Origin: Candidatus Anaerostipes excrementavium
GTDB taxonomy: Bacteria; Bacillota; Clostridia; Lachnospirales; Lachnospiraceae
Reading direction: 5' to 3'
Assembly: GCA_019114985.1 (NCBI GenBank)
Contig: DXEM01000023.1
Span: 1-50,072 of the forward strand
DNA length: 50,072 nucleotides
Shown here: piece by piece, positions 1 to 7,083 of the stretch
Layout: every line of letters starts with the position of its first letter
How positions within the stretch are numbered: the first letter of the stretch is position 1
Program-made: the position numbers and the translations under genes
The notes under the pieces: model-generated
The model's input: the letters and a program-made list of their open reading frames with translations, nothing else
Databases searched by the model: none
Told to the model about the DNA's origin: nothing

Positions 1-354
1 ATCTTAGGTATGTTCGTCCTCGGAGCATTGATCGAGCGATGGGTAAGCATCAACTTCACACCGGTCGTATCTACGGTACAGTTAAGTGAAGGAGCTTATA
101 TTGATTGGAATAGTCTTCCATCCGGAGCAGAAGGAATCCAGACAGCACTGACACAGTATGCTTCCGGGCTGTCATTGTCAGCAGATAAAGTAACAACTTT
201 ACAGGACAACTTAAATTCCCTGATTCCAGGATTCGTACCATTGCTGCTGACACTGCTTTGCATGTGGCTGCTGAAGAAGAACGTATCCCCGATCATCATC
301 ATCATTGCACTGTTCATCGTAGGTATCGGCGGACATGTGATCGGATTATTATAA
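1..354 (+). CDS. manZ: PTS mannose/fructose/sorbose family IID subunit, C-terminal part (5' end outside window)
   Basis: The reading frame is open from the first base and ends in TAA at 352-354, so only the last 117 or so residues are present. They include a hydrophilic stretch and two hydrophobic segments (a PGFVPLLLTLL run and a VSPIIIIIALFIVGIGGH run), which is the typical end of the IID membrane subunit. IID works with IIC as the sugar channel of a mannose-type phosphotransferase system. Identity is supported by the manO (DUF956) gene downstream, a known companion of this PTS family, and by manA after it. The sugar cannot be fixed from the fragment; mannose/glucose is likely from context. 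Confidence 0.85.
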   Translation: MLGMFVLGALIERWVSINFTPVVSTVQLSEGAYIDWNSLPSGAEGIQTALTQYASGLSLSADKVTTLQDNLNSLIPGFVPLLLTLLCMWLLKKNVSPIIIIIALFIVGIGGHVIGLL

Positions 355-372
355 GATTAAGAAAATCAAAGA

Positions 373-400
373 AAGACCTGGAGAAAATCCGGGTCTTTTT
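373..400 (+). terminator. intrinsic terminator after the PTS IID gene
   Basis: An AAGACCTGGA / TCCGGGTCTT stem with a short GAAAA loop runs into a T-tract (396-400), 20 bases after the stop codon. It should end the PTS transcript before the inserted toxin-antitoxin pair. Confidence 0.85.
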
Positions 401-544
401 CGATGTATAAATATTTACTTGTGGAGTTTAGTTTCGATGTTTTAGAAGTTAAAATAGTAAATCAATGCTGTTGTATCGAACAAGTGGAATAAATGGAGAA
501 ATATTTAATTTCTGCATTGTAATTATGATTAGTAGCGGTTTCTG

Positions 545-814
545 CTATTTGTCTCCGTAATGCCCTCGGCAGTGGGCAATATAGATACGGCCGTTTTCTA
601 TGTGATAAACCAAACGATCTTTCTCGTTAATCCGGCGGCTGTATTCCCCCTGCAGGTTGCCGGTTAAAGGTTCGGGTTTTCCGATGCCCTTCATGCAGCC
701 GTTGCGCTCAATATCTTTTATGAGCTGGTTAATGCGTTTGAGAGTTTTTTTGTCCTGAGTCTGCCAGTAGAGGTAGTCTTCCCAGGCATCGTCTGACCAA
801 ATTTTTTCACTCAT
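545..814 (-). CDS. yoeB: YoeB family mRNA interferase toxin (Txe/YoeB)
   Basis: This 89-residue protein has the compact RelE/YoeB fold length. The YoeB landmark GKPEPL (residues 45-50), the SRRI segment, the KDRLVY segment and the C-terminal CRGHY are all present. By comparison with E. coli YoeB, Glu48, Arg67, His85 and Tyr86 correspond to the catalytic residues, so the toxin looks intact. YoeB toxins bind the ribosomal A site and cleave mRNA near start codons. Its start overlaps the end of the upstream antitoxin gene by 8 bases, the usual translational coupling. The pair is antisense to the flanking PTS genes. Confidence 0.92.
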   Translation of the reverse strand: MSEKIWSDDAWEDYLYWQTQDKKTLKRINQLIKDIERNGCMKGIGKPEPLTGNLQGEYSRRINEKDRLVYHIENGRIYIAHCRGHYGDK

Positions 815-1076
815 TGTCTACCTCGATCAGTTCATGTGCCGTGCCTTTTCCGTCTCTGAGCTCCTGAACGGATTTTTTCACATAAGCTATGTTAGCTTCG
901 GAGAAAAACGGATCGGGAGCCTGAGCAATCTCAAATGGGATGCGTTTTTCGCGTAAAACTGCTTTCACAAAAAGGTTGATAGCGGTGGAAGTATTTAATC
1001 CGACATTTGAGCAAAAGGTATCAAAGTCGGCTTTATCTTTCTGGTCTACTCTTGCAGTTAATGTAGTAAGTGCCAT
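807..1076 (-). CDS. RelB/DinJ-type ribbon-helix-helix antitoxin
   Basis: This 89-residue protein begins with a short beta strand (LTTLTARVDQKDK) followed by two helices including NTSTAINLFVKAVL, the pattern of RelB/DinJ antitoxins that bind DNA as dimers. The C-terminal half (DPFFSEANIAYVKKSVQEL) would wrap the toxin. Classical YoeB pairs with YefM, so a RelB/DinJ-like partner is a mixed pairing, though such pairings are known. A strong AAAGGAGAG ribosome site precedes the ATG, and a good promoter lies just upstream. The pair is expected to repress its own promoter. Confidence 0.9.
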   Translation of the reverse strand: MALTTLTARVDQKDKADFDTFCSNVGLNTSTAINLFVKAVLREKRIPFEIAQAPDPFFSEANIAYVKKSVQELRDGKGTAHELIEVDNE

Positions 1077-1109
1077 AGAAATCTCTCCTTTCGTGTTCTA
1101 TTTGTTTTG

Positions 1110-1138
1110 ATTATAACACTATTGTATGCGAATAGCAA
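1110..1138 (-). promoter_or_regulatory. promoter of the toxin-antitoxin operon with a possible operator
   Basis: On the minus strand TTGCTA (1138-1133), a 17-bp spacer and a perfect TATAAT (1115-1110) lie about 35 bases before the antitoxin ATG. The inverted repeat CTATT-N7-AATAG (1119-1135) sits inside the promoter, where an antitoxin dimer could bind for autorepression. The promoter is directly visible; the operator role is inferred. Confidence 0.7.
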
Positions 1139-1206
1139 TTATATGTATTACATTTTATGATTTTATCGTTGCTTTATTTTGGAATGTTTGGATTTTTAAG
1201 CATACG

Positions 1207-1340
1207 GAAAGGTTATGCTTACAGCATCCCTGATACCAGCCAAAAGGCTGGACAGACTCCGTCTGAAAGGTTATGCTTACAGCATCCCTATATACCAGCC
1301 AAAAGGCTAGACAGACTTCGTCTGAAAGGTTATAATAACA
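1207..1340. repeat. 58/59-bp tandem repeat, two full units plus a partial third, each with two hairpins
   Basis: Units begin with GAAAGGTTATGCTTACAG at 1207 and 1265, and a truncated copy begins at 1324. Unit 1 holds the perfect hairpins CCAGCC-AAAA-GGCTGG (1236-1251) and CAGAC-TCC-GTCTG (1253-1265). Unit 2 holds the same pair at 1295-1310 and 1312-1324 with small changes, one of them loop-only (TCC to TTC), which suggests stem conservation. It fills the gap between the antitoxin promoter and manO. An open frame of 69 codons crosses it, but its sequence is only the translated repeat, so no gene is called. Confidence 0.85.
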
Positions 1341-1381
1341 GGGTTGATTTTAATATTAAGAAGTAGAAATGGAGAGGCAAT

Positions 1382-1756
1382 ATGGCTCAGTCAATAAACA
1401 CAAAAGTGGATCTTGTAATCGAGGCGACATCTTATCAGGGTCTCAATAGCTATGGAAAGATTATGATTGGTGATCGTGGGTTTGAATATTATAATAACCG
1501 GAATGTCGATGATTTTATTCAGATTCCATGGGAAGAGATTGATTATGTGGCGGCTTCCGTTATGTTTAAAGGGAAGAGAATTCCGCGTTTTGCGGTGCAG
1601 ACGAAGAAAAATGGTGCGTATTCTTTTGCTTCTAAGGATCCGAAGAAGGTTTTAAGGGCAATCAATCAGTATATTCCATCGGATCGTCTGGTTCGTTCAC
1701 TTACCTTTTTTGATGTTATAAAGAGAGCAGTGAAATCCAAGTTTAAAAAGTCATAG
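1382..1756 (+). CDS. manO: DUF956 family protein ManO
   Basis: This 124-residue soluble protein matches the DUF956/ManO family: the opening NTKVDLVIEATSYQGL, the central IPWEEIDYVAASV and the KRIPRFAV segment are characteristic. The family is almost always encoded right after the mannose-type PTS genes manXYZ and is thought to act as a regulator of that PTS; the molecular mechanism is not known to me. Here it is separated from the IID gene by about 1 kb holding a toxin-antitoxin pair and a tandem repeat. A GGAGAGG ribosome site precedes the ATG. manA follows after 12 bases, so the two are probably cotranscribed. No clear promoter of its own was found. Confidence 0.88.
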   Translation: MAQSINTKVDLVIEATSYQGLNSYGKIMIGDRGFEYYNNRNVDDFIQIPWEEIDYVAASVMFKGKRIPRFAVQTKKNGAYSFASKDPKKVLRAINQYIPSDRLVRSLTFFDVIKRAVKSKFKKS

Positions 1757-1768
1757 GAGGGAAAAAGT

Positions 1769-2704
1769 ATGGGACATATTTTAAAAATGAAACCGGTGTT
1801 CAAAGAAATGATTTGGGGAGGACATAAACTGAGAGATGTTTATGGATACGATATCCCGAGTGACCATACAGGAGAATGCTGGGCCCTTTCCGCTCACAAG
1901 AATGGGGACTGTACCATTGACGGAGGGGAGTTTGAGGGAAAAACTTTGTCATGGCTGTTTGACAATCACAGAGAATTATTCGGAAATATCGAAGGAGATC
2001 AATTTCCTCTGTTAGTTAAGATCATTGACGCAAAGAATGATCTGTCTGTTCAAGTACATCCGGATGATGCTTATGCGAAAGCTAACGAAGATTCTCTTGG
2101 CAAGACAGAGTGCTGGTATGTACTGCAGGCAGAAGAGGGAACGAAGATGGTGATGGGACATCACGCAGAGACAAAAGAAGATTTCGTTAAAGCAATAGAG
2201 GAAGATGACTATGATCATCTGTTGAATTCTTTCCAAATCAAAGAAGGTGATTTCTTCTATATTCCTTCCGGTACACTGCATGCAATCTGCAGCGGTTCCC
2301 TGATTTATGAAGCGCAGCAGTCTTCTGATATTACATACCGGGTATATGATTATCACCGCAAAGACGCAGATGGAAAAGAGAGAGAACTTCACGTAAAGCA
2401 ATCCATTGATGTTACGACAGTACCGTCAGATAATTCCGGAAAACAAACATTTGAGAAAACGGCGCTTTCCAACGGAGAAAAGACAAGATATGTGGAAAGT
2501 GAATTTTTCAAAGTTGATAAATACCAGATGAACGGAGAAAATGTGGTTGTAAATGATGCGCCATTCCAGATGGTCAGCATTCTTGATGGAGAAGGAACGA
2601 TGGATGGAGCAGAAATTAGAAAAGGAGAGCACTTTATTATTTGTTCTGACCAGAAAGAGACTTGTTTCTGCGGAAATATGGAGATTATGATCACAACACT
2701 TTAA
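1769..2704 (+). CDS. manA: mannose-6-phosphate isomerase, class I (short Gram-positive type)
   Basis: This 311-residue cupin enzyme interconverts mannose 6-phosphate and fructose 6-phosphate, feeding mannose from the PTS into glycolysis. The N-terminal FKEMIWGGHKLRD, the metal-binding QVHPDD motif (around residue 91), the GKTECWYVL stretch and the SGTLHAI/YEAQQSSDITYRVYDY segment give the zinc ligands (Gln, His, Glu, His) and the active-site arginine. The length of about 310 residues is normal for the Firmicutes form. An AGGAGGG ribosome site lies 6 bases before the ATG. It sits between manO and a PTS permease, a sugar-uptake operon. Confidence 0.95.
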   Translation: MGHILKMKPVFKEMIWGGHKLRDVYGYDIPSDHTGECWALSAHKNGDCTIDGGEFEGKTLSWLFDNHRELFGNIEGDQFPLLVKIIDAKNDLSVQVHPDDAYAKANEDSLGKTECWYVLQAEEGTKMVMGHHAETKEDFVKAIEEDDYDHLLNSFQIKEGDFFYIPSGTLHAICSGSLIYEAQQSSDITYRVYDYHRKDADGKERELHVKQSIDVTTVPSDNSGKQTFEKTALSNGEKTRYVESEFFKVDKYQMNGENVVVNDAPFQMVSILDGEGTMDGAEIRKGEHFIICSDQKETCFCGNMEIMITTL

Positions 2705-2714
2705 GGAAATAATT

Positions 2715-4826
2715 ATGAAAGACGGTATATTTGGAGTATTGCAGAGAGTCGGGCGCTCTTTTATGCTGCCGATTGCGGTCCTGCCGGTAGCAGGGCTTTT
2801 GCTGGGCATAGGAAGTTCTTTGACCAATACGGCAATTATTCATGCTTATGGTTTGGATCAGATCCTTGGTTCGGGCACGATTTTAAATGAATTTCTGACC
2901 GTTATGAAGAAAGCGGGAAATGCGATATTCAATAACCTCCCTTTGATTTTTTCCATTGGCATTGCCATCGGAATGGCAAAAAAAGAAAAGGAAGTCGCCG
3001 CCCTTTCTTCGGTGATCGCTTATTTTGTAATGAATGCTTCCATTAATGCTATGCTGGAAAAAAGCGGGCAGATTTTGGCGGATGGAACGATTGCGCCGAA
3101 TGTATTGAATGGAACGATTACGACATTAGTGGGAATTCAGACTCTCCAGACAGGAGTATTCGGAGGAATTATTGTCGGACTTGGGGTAGCGGCATTGCAT
3201 AATCGCTTCTGCACGGTAGAATTTCCTGCCGCTTTGGCATTTTTTGGAGGAAGCCGGTTCATTCCGATCATTAGCACTGCTGTGTATGTCTTTGTCGGTA
3301 TCGGGTTGTTTTATATCTGGCCTTCCATACAGGAAGGTATCTATGCACTGGGGCATTTTGTGACAGGAACCGGATATTTTGGCACACTTATTTTCGGAAT
3401 TACAAAAAGAGCATTGATTCCGTTTGGTCTGCATCATGTCTTTTATTTGCCGTTTTGGCAGACGGGAGTCGGCGGTTCTATGGAAGTCGCAGGAAAGATG
3501 ATAGAGGGCGGACAAAATATCTTTTTTGCCCAGCTTGCGGATCCGAGTACGGTACATTTTAGCGCAGATGCCTGTCGATATTTTTCCGGAGAATTTATTT
3601 TTATGATATTTGGATTGCCCGGCGCGGCTTTGGCGATGTATCACTGTGCAAAACCGGAGAAGAAAAAAGTAACAGGAGGCCTTATGTTATCGGCGGCTTT
3701 GGCGTCGATGATGACAGGAATTACAGAACCAATCGAGTTTTCCTTTATTTTTGCGGCGCCGATTTTGTTTGCTGTACAGGTTCTGTTAGCGGGAGCGGCT
3801 TATATGATTGCTCATATCCTGCATGTTGCGGTAGGATTAACATTTTCCGGCGGATTTTTGGATCTGCTCTTGTTCGGAGTTTTACAGGGGAATGCTAAGA
3901 CGGATTGGATCAAATTGATTCCTGTGGGGATTCTTTACTTTTTCCTATATTATTTTATCTTTAAGATTCTGATCTTAAAATTTGATTTAAAGACTCCGGG
4001 ACGAGAAGAAGAGGAAGTCATCCTTTATGATGATGACGAATGGAACGAAGAAATCGGAATTGAAGGCGGAGAACTTTCCGCTCTGATTGCCATGGGATTA
4101 GGCGGCAAAGATAATATTATCTATACAGACTGCTGTGCGACCAGGCTGCGCTGTTCTTTAAATGATATTACAAAAGTCAATGATGGGATTTTGCGGCGGA
4201 GCGGTTCCAGGGGAATTTTGAAAAACGGCAATGTGGTGCAGATCATATACGGTCCAAACGTTACCGTAATCAAGACGAATTTGGAAGAGTTTTTAACCAG
4301 CAGCGTTTCAGACCGAAATTTCCAGATGGCTCCGGAAGCAGCGCAGGAAAAGAATGTTCGGGAAGAAATCATCTGTATGCCAATTCAAGGTGAGGCCATT
4401 CATTTGAAGGAGACAGAGGATGAAGTCTTTTCTGACGGAATGCTAGGCGAAGGATTTGCAGTAAGGCCGGTGGACGGGAAAGTATATGCGCCGGTTGATG
4501 GCACGATTTCCGCTGTCTTTGCTACAAAACATGCGATTGGCATGACATCGGAAAACGGAGCAGAACTTTTGATCCACGTTGGTTTGGGCACGGTGAAGCT
4601 GAAAGGCAAGCCGTTTCTGGTAAAAGTAGAAGCCGGAATGAAAGTGCGTACCGGGGATTTGCTGATGGAATTTGATCTTTCCGCAATTAAAGAAGGAGGA
4701 TGCTTGCTGACGACGCCTGTGGTGGTCGGCAACAGTGAAAATTATATCAGCATTACAGTAACACAGTTAGGATTATTGGACCCGGGCAATGAGGTATTGA
4801 TCCTGAAGAGAATAGAACATGAATAA
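2715..4826 (+). CDS. ptsG: glucose-family PTS permease, fused IIC-IIB-IIA domains
   Basis: This 703-residue protein imports and phosphorylates a hexose. The IIC membrane domain (about 1-420) begins with the typical LQRVGRSFMLPIAVLPVAG and contains FGLHHVFYLPFW and GITEPIEF. A linker with acidic residues leads to the IIB domain (about 450-530), where Cys474 in CATRLR is the phosphorylated cysteine. The IIA domain (about 560-700) carries His606 (TKHAIGM) and the phospho-accepting His621 (LLIHVGLGTV). All three active sites are intact. It starts 10 bases after manA with an AAGGAA ribosome site. The domain order and IIC motifs favour glucose; N-acetylglucosamine or glucosamine cannot be excluded. 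Confidence 0.9.
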   Translation: MKDGIFGVLQRVGRSFMLPIAVLPVAGLLLGIGSSLTNTAIIHAYGLDQILGSGTILNEFLTVMKKAGNAIFNNLPLIFSIGIAIGMAKKEKEVAALSSVIAYFVMNASINAMLEKSGQILADGTIAPNVLNGTITTLVGIQTLQTGVFGGIIVGLGVAALHNRFCTVEFPAALAFFGGSRFIPIISTAVYVFVGIGLFYIWPSIQEGIYALGHFVTGTGYFGTLIFGITKRALIPFGLHHVFYLPFWQTGVGGSMEVAGKMIEGGQNIFFAQLADPSTVHFSADACRYFSGEFIFMIFGLPGAALAMYHCAKPEKKKVTGGLMLSAALASMMTGITEPIEFSFIFAAPILFAVQVLLAGAAYMIAHILHVAVGLTFSGGFLDLLLFGVLQGNAKTDWIKLIPVGILYFFLYYFIFKILILKFDLKTPGREEEEVILYDDDEWNEEIGIEGGELSALIAMGLGGKDNIIYTDCCATRLRCSLNDITKVNDGILRRSGSRGILKNGNVVQIIYGPNVTVIKTNLEEFLTSSVSDRNFQMAPEAAQEKNVREEIICMPIQGEAIHLKETEDEVFSDGMLGEGFAVRPVDGKVYAPVDGTISAVFATKHAIGMTSENGAELLIHVGLGTVKLKGKPFLVKVEAGMKVRTGDLLMEFDLSAIKEGGCLLTTPVVVGNSENYISITVTQLGLLDPGNEVLILKRIEHE

Positions 4827-4831
4827 AAAAG

Positions 4832-4875
4832 ATAGTCTAAATGAAGAAAAAATGTCTTCATTTGGGCTATTTTTG
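4832..4875 (+). terminator. intrinsic terminator after the PTS IICBA gene
   Basis: A 16-bp imperfect stem (ATAGTCTAAATGAAGA with TCTTCATTTGGGCTAT, only G-U wobbles as deviations) ends in TTTTTG, directly after the stop codon. Confidence 0.85.
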
Positions 4876-4969
4876 CTTCAATTAGAAAGTTCATGGAATT
4901 CCCGATGGAATGATATGCGCTTAAAAGGTTCTCAAAAAAATCTTAAGAAAAATCTAACGAATCTTTTCG

Positions 4970-5000
4970 TTGACTTCAAGTTAGCTTTAAAGCTTATGAT
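4970..5000 (+). promoter_or_regulatory. possible promoter of the MoxR-DUF58-transglutaminase operon
   Basis: TTGACT (4970-4975) and TATGAT (4995-5000) lie upstream of the moxR-like gene with a rather long 19-bp spacer. The hexamers are good but the spacing is suboptimal. Confidence 0.4.
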
Positions 5001-5032
5001 AAAGACAAAGAACATGAAAAAAGGAGGCCGCT

Positions 5033-5980
5033 ATGGAAGTTAGAGAGATTGCATGGGATCTTCTGAAAACAGTAAATCAGATCATCCTTGGAAAAGCAAA
5101 ACAGACAAGAGAGATTCTGGCAGCGATGCTGGCGGGAGGACATGTTATGCTGGAGGATATTCCGGGGGTAGGAAAAACAACACTGGCAGTGACTTTTTCG
5201 GAACTGCTGGGATTTCAATGGAACCGAGTGCAGTTTACTCCGGATGTATTGCCGTCGGATCTGACCGGATTTTCGATTTATCGCCGGGATACGCAGCAGT
5301 TCGAATATCAGGAAGGTGCGGTATTTTGTAATCTGCTTTTGGCAGATGAATTGAATCGTACGTCTCCTAAGACACAATCGGCTCTGCTGGAGGTTATGGA
5401 AGAACAACAGGTGACCGTGGATCGAGAGACTCGGAAAGTTCCATCGCCTTTTTTTGTCATTGCGACGCAAAATCCTTCCGGGGCGGCAGGAACACAGCCG
5501 CTGCCGCCGGCACAGATCGATCGTTTTATGGTCTCAATGTCTCTGGGGTATCCGGATTTGGAAAATGAGATTGCGATGGCAAAAGGAGAAACAGTTGGAA
5601 AAAACAAAGGAAAGATACAGCAAAAAGCAGATATCCCAGCTTTTCGAGAAATGCAGCAGCAGGCAGAACAAGTGTACATAGACGATGATCTATATGAATA
5701 TATCGTGAAATTAATCTCAGCGACCAGGGAAAGTCCTTATTTGGAATATGGGGCAAGTCCCAGAGGTACGATTGCGTTGGTTCGTATGGCAAAAGCTGCG
5801 GCATGGCTTAGAGGCAGGGATTTTGTCGTCCCAGAAGATGTGAAGGAACAATTTCCGTATGTCGTTCGTCACAGAATGATATTGAATGGAAAAGCAAGAA
5901 TAGACGGCATTTCCAAAGAACAGATGATAACCAGTGTTCTGCAGTCGATTCGGATGCCGGAAATTGGAAGGAAGCGGTAA
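5033..5980 (+). CDS. MoxR family AAA+ ATPase
   Basis: This 315-residue ATPase has Walker A EDIPGVGKTTLA (about residues 40-51), Walker B LLLADELNRT (about 100-109), a sensor motif VIATQNP and the MoxR-typical PPAQIDRF arginine-finger segment. The C-terminal lid contains SPRGTIALVRMAKAAAWLRGRDFV. MoxR proteins are chaperone-like ATPases that help mature other complexes. The next genes, a DUF58 protein and a membrane transglutaminase, form a widely conserved trio with it. An AAAGGAGG ribosome site precedes the ATG. The client of this trio is not established. Confidence 0.95.
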   Translation: MEVREIAWDLLKTVNQIILGKAKQTREILAAMLAGGHVMLEDIPGVGKTTLAVTFSELLGFQWNRVQFTPDVLPSDLTGFSIYRRDTQQFEYQEGAVFCNLLLADELNRTSPKTQSALLEVMEEQQVTVDRETRKVPSPFFVIATQNPSGAAGTQPLPPAQIDRFMVSMSLGYPDLENEIAMAKGETVGKNKGKIQQKADIPAFREMQQQAEQVYIDDDLYEYIVKLISATRESPYLEYGASPRGTIALVRMAKAAAWLRGRDFVVPEDVKEQFPYVVRHRMILNGKARIDGISKEQMITSVLQSIRMPEIGRKR

Positions 5981-5981
5981 G

Positions 5982-7073
5982 ATGAGAAAAGGAATTTATT
6001 TATCATTTTCTTTGCTTACATTTTATCTGGCCGGGCTATATCGTCTGGATGTGCTGGTTTTTCTGTTTGCTGCGGAAATTCTCCTGTTTGTGTGGAGCAG
6101 ATTTCTTCCGGCATATTTTGCCGGAAATCTGGAATTTTGGATAGCATTGGGAGAGACACAGGGGGAGGCAAAGAAAAAGGAGCCTATCCATGGAAAAATC
6201 ATGATAAAAAATCAAGGAATGCTTCCGATCACATTATTTACGATTGTTTTGAAGTATGAAAATTTGAATGATCAGAAAGGAACCAAGAATGTTCCAATCT
6301 CTTTGAAAGGATATGTTTCAGCCAAAGGAACAACAGAAATACCGTTTTCCATCTCCTCCCAATACTGCGGTGTCCTGCGCTTTTGGCTTTGTGAAATGAA
6401 GGTATTTGATTATTTGCGTCTGTTTTCAAAAAGACAAGCATTGGAAGTTTGGGATTCACAGATTGTATTGCCGCAGGGAGGCCGGATTGATCTTAAGAAC
6501 TTGGAAGATCATAAAATCGAAGAGACATTTTGGGGGCCGGCGGATGTCCTGCGGGAAGCTTCACCGCCGGATGTGGATGACGTAAGAGAATATCGGCAAG
6601 GAGATGGAATGCGAGATATCCATTGGAAATTAAGCGCCAGAAATGATGAACTATACAGTAAAATCTATCGGGATGAGATGTCACGTCAGGCATCGCTTTT
6701 TCTGGATTTGAAACAAGAAAGAGAAATGACGATAGAGGAAAAAGATGCTTATTATGAAATTGTCTGCTCGATTGCAGAAGCGTTCCTGCGTCAGGATATA
6801 CGTCTTCGAGTATGGTGGTATGACGCAAAGGAGAATGCCATGGTCATTATGCAGGTAAATGATCGCATGGAACTTCAAAAAATGCTGGAAGAGCTGGTGG
6901 GAAGAGCTGTTTTTTATTTTGGAGATGAAGCCAAGGAGGCCATTTGGCTTTATCAGAAGCAGTTAGGAGGAACAATCCATCTTTCGTTCAACACGAAACT
7001 TCAGTTAAAAAGCCAGACAGAAGTCCTGGCAAGTTTTACAAAAGATTTGGAAAGGCGGTGGATTTCTGTTTAA
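5982..7073 (+). CDS. DUF58 domain-containing protein
   Basis: This 363-residue protein has two N-terminal hydrophobic segments, a beta-rich middle, and the DUF58 signature DVDDVREYRQGDGMRDIHWK starting near residue 196. DUF58 proteins resemble von Willebrand A domains and occur next to MoxR ATPases. I chose the ATG at 5982, one base after the moxR stop, because GGAAGGAAG precedes it at normal distance; a frame-compatible start at 5934 would overlap moxR by 47 bases and has no ribosome site. Function is unknown beyond the conserved gene trio. Confidence 0.9.
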   Translation: MRKGIYLSFSLLTFYLAGLYRLDVLVFLFAAEILLFVWSRFLPAYFAGNLEFWIALGETQGEAKKKEPIHGKIMIKNQGMLPITLFTIVLKYENLNDQKGTKNVPISLKGYVSAKGTTEIPFSISSQYCGVLRFWLCEMKVFDYLRLFSKRQALEVWDSQIVLPQGGRIDLKNLEDHKIEETFWGPADVLREASPPDVDDVREYRQGDGMRDIHWKLSARNDELYSKIYRDEMSRQASLFLDLKQEREMTIEEKDAYYEIVCSIAEAFLRQDIRLRVWWYDAKENAMVIMQVNDRMELQKMLEELVGRAVFYFGDEAKEAIWLYQKQLGGTIHLSFNTKLQLKSQTEVLASFTKDLERRWISV

Positions 7074-7083
7074 AGATCAGAAA

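Noticed and set aside
1207-1340. CRISPR array
   Set aside because: The whole unit is repeated without variable spacers, only two full copies exist and no cas gene is near.
1157-1366. 69-codon open frame across the tandem repeat
   Set aside because: Its sequence is the repeat translated in two frames, the length change of one base between units shifts the frame, and there is no ribosome site.
4819-5043. 74-codon open frame after the PTS gene
   Set aside because: It runs through the terminator and promoter region, has no ribosome site and is rich in low-complexity Lys/Asn.
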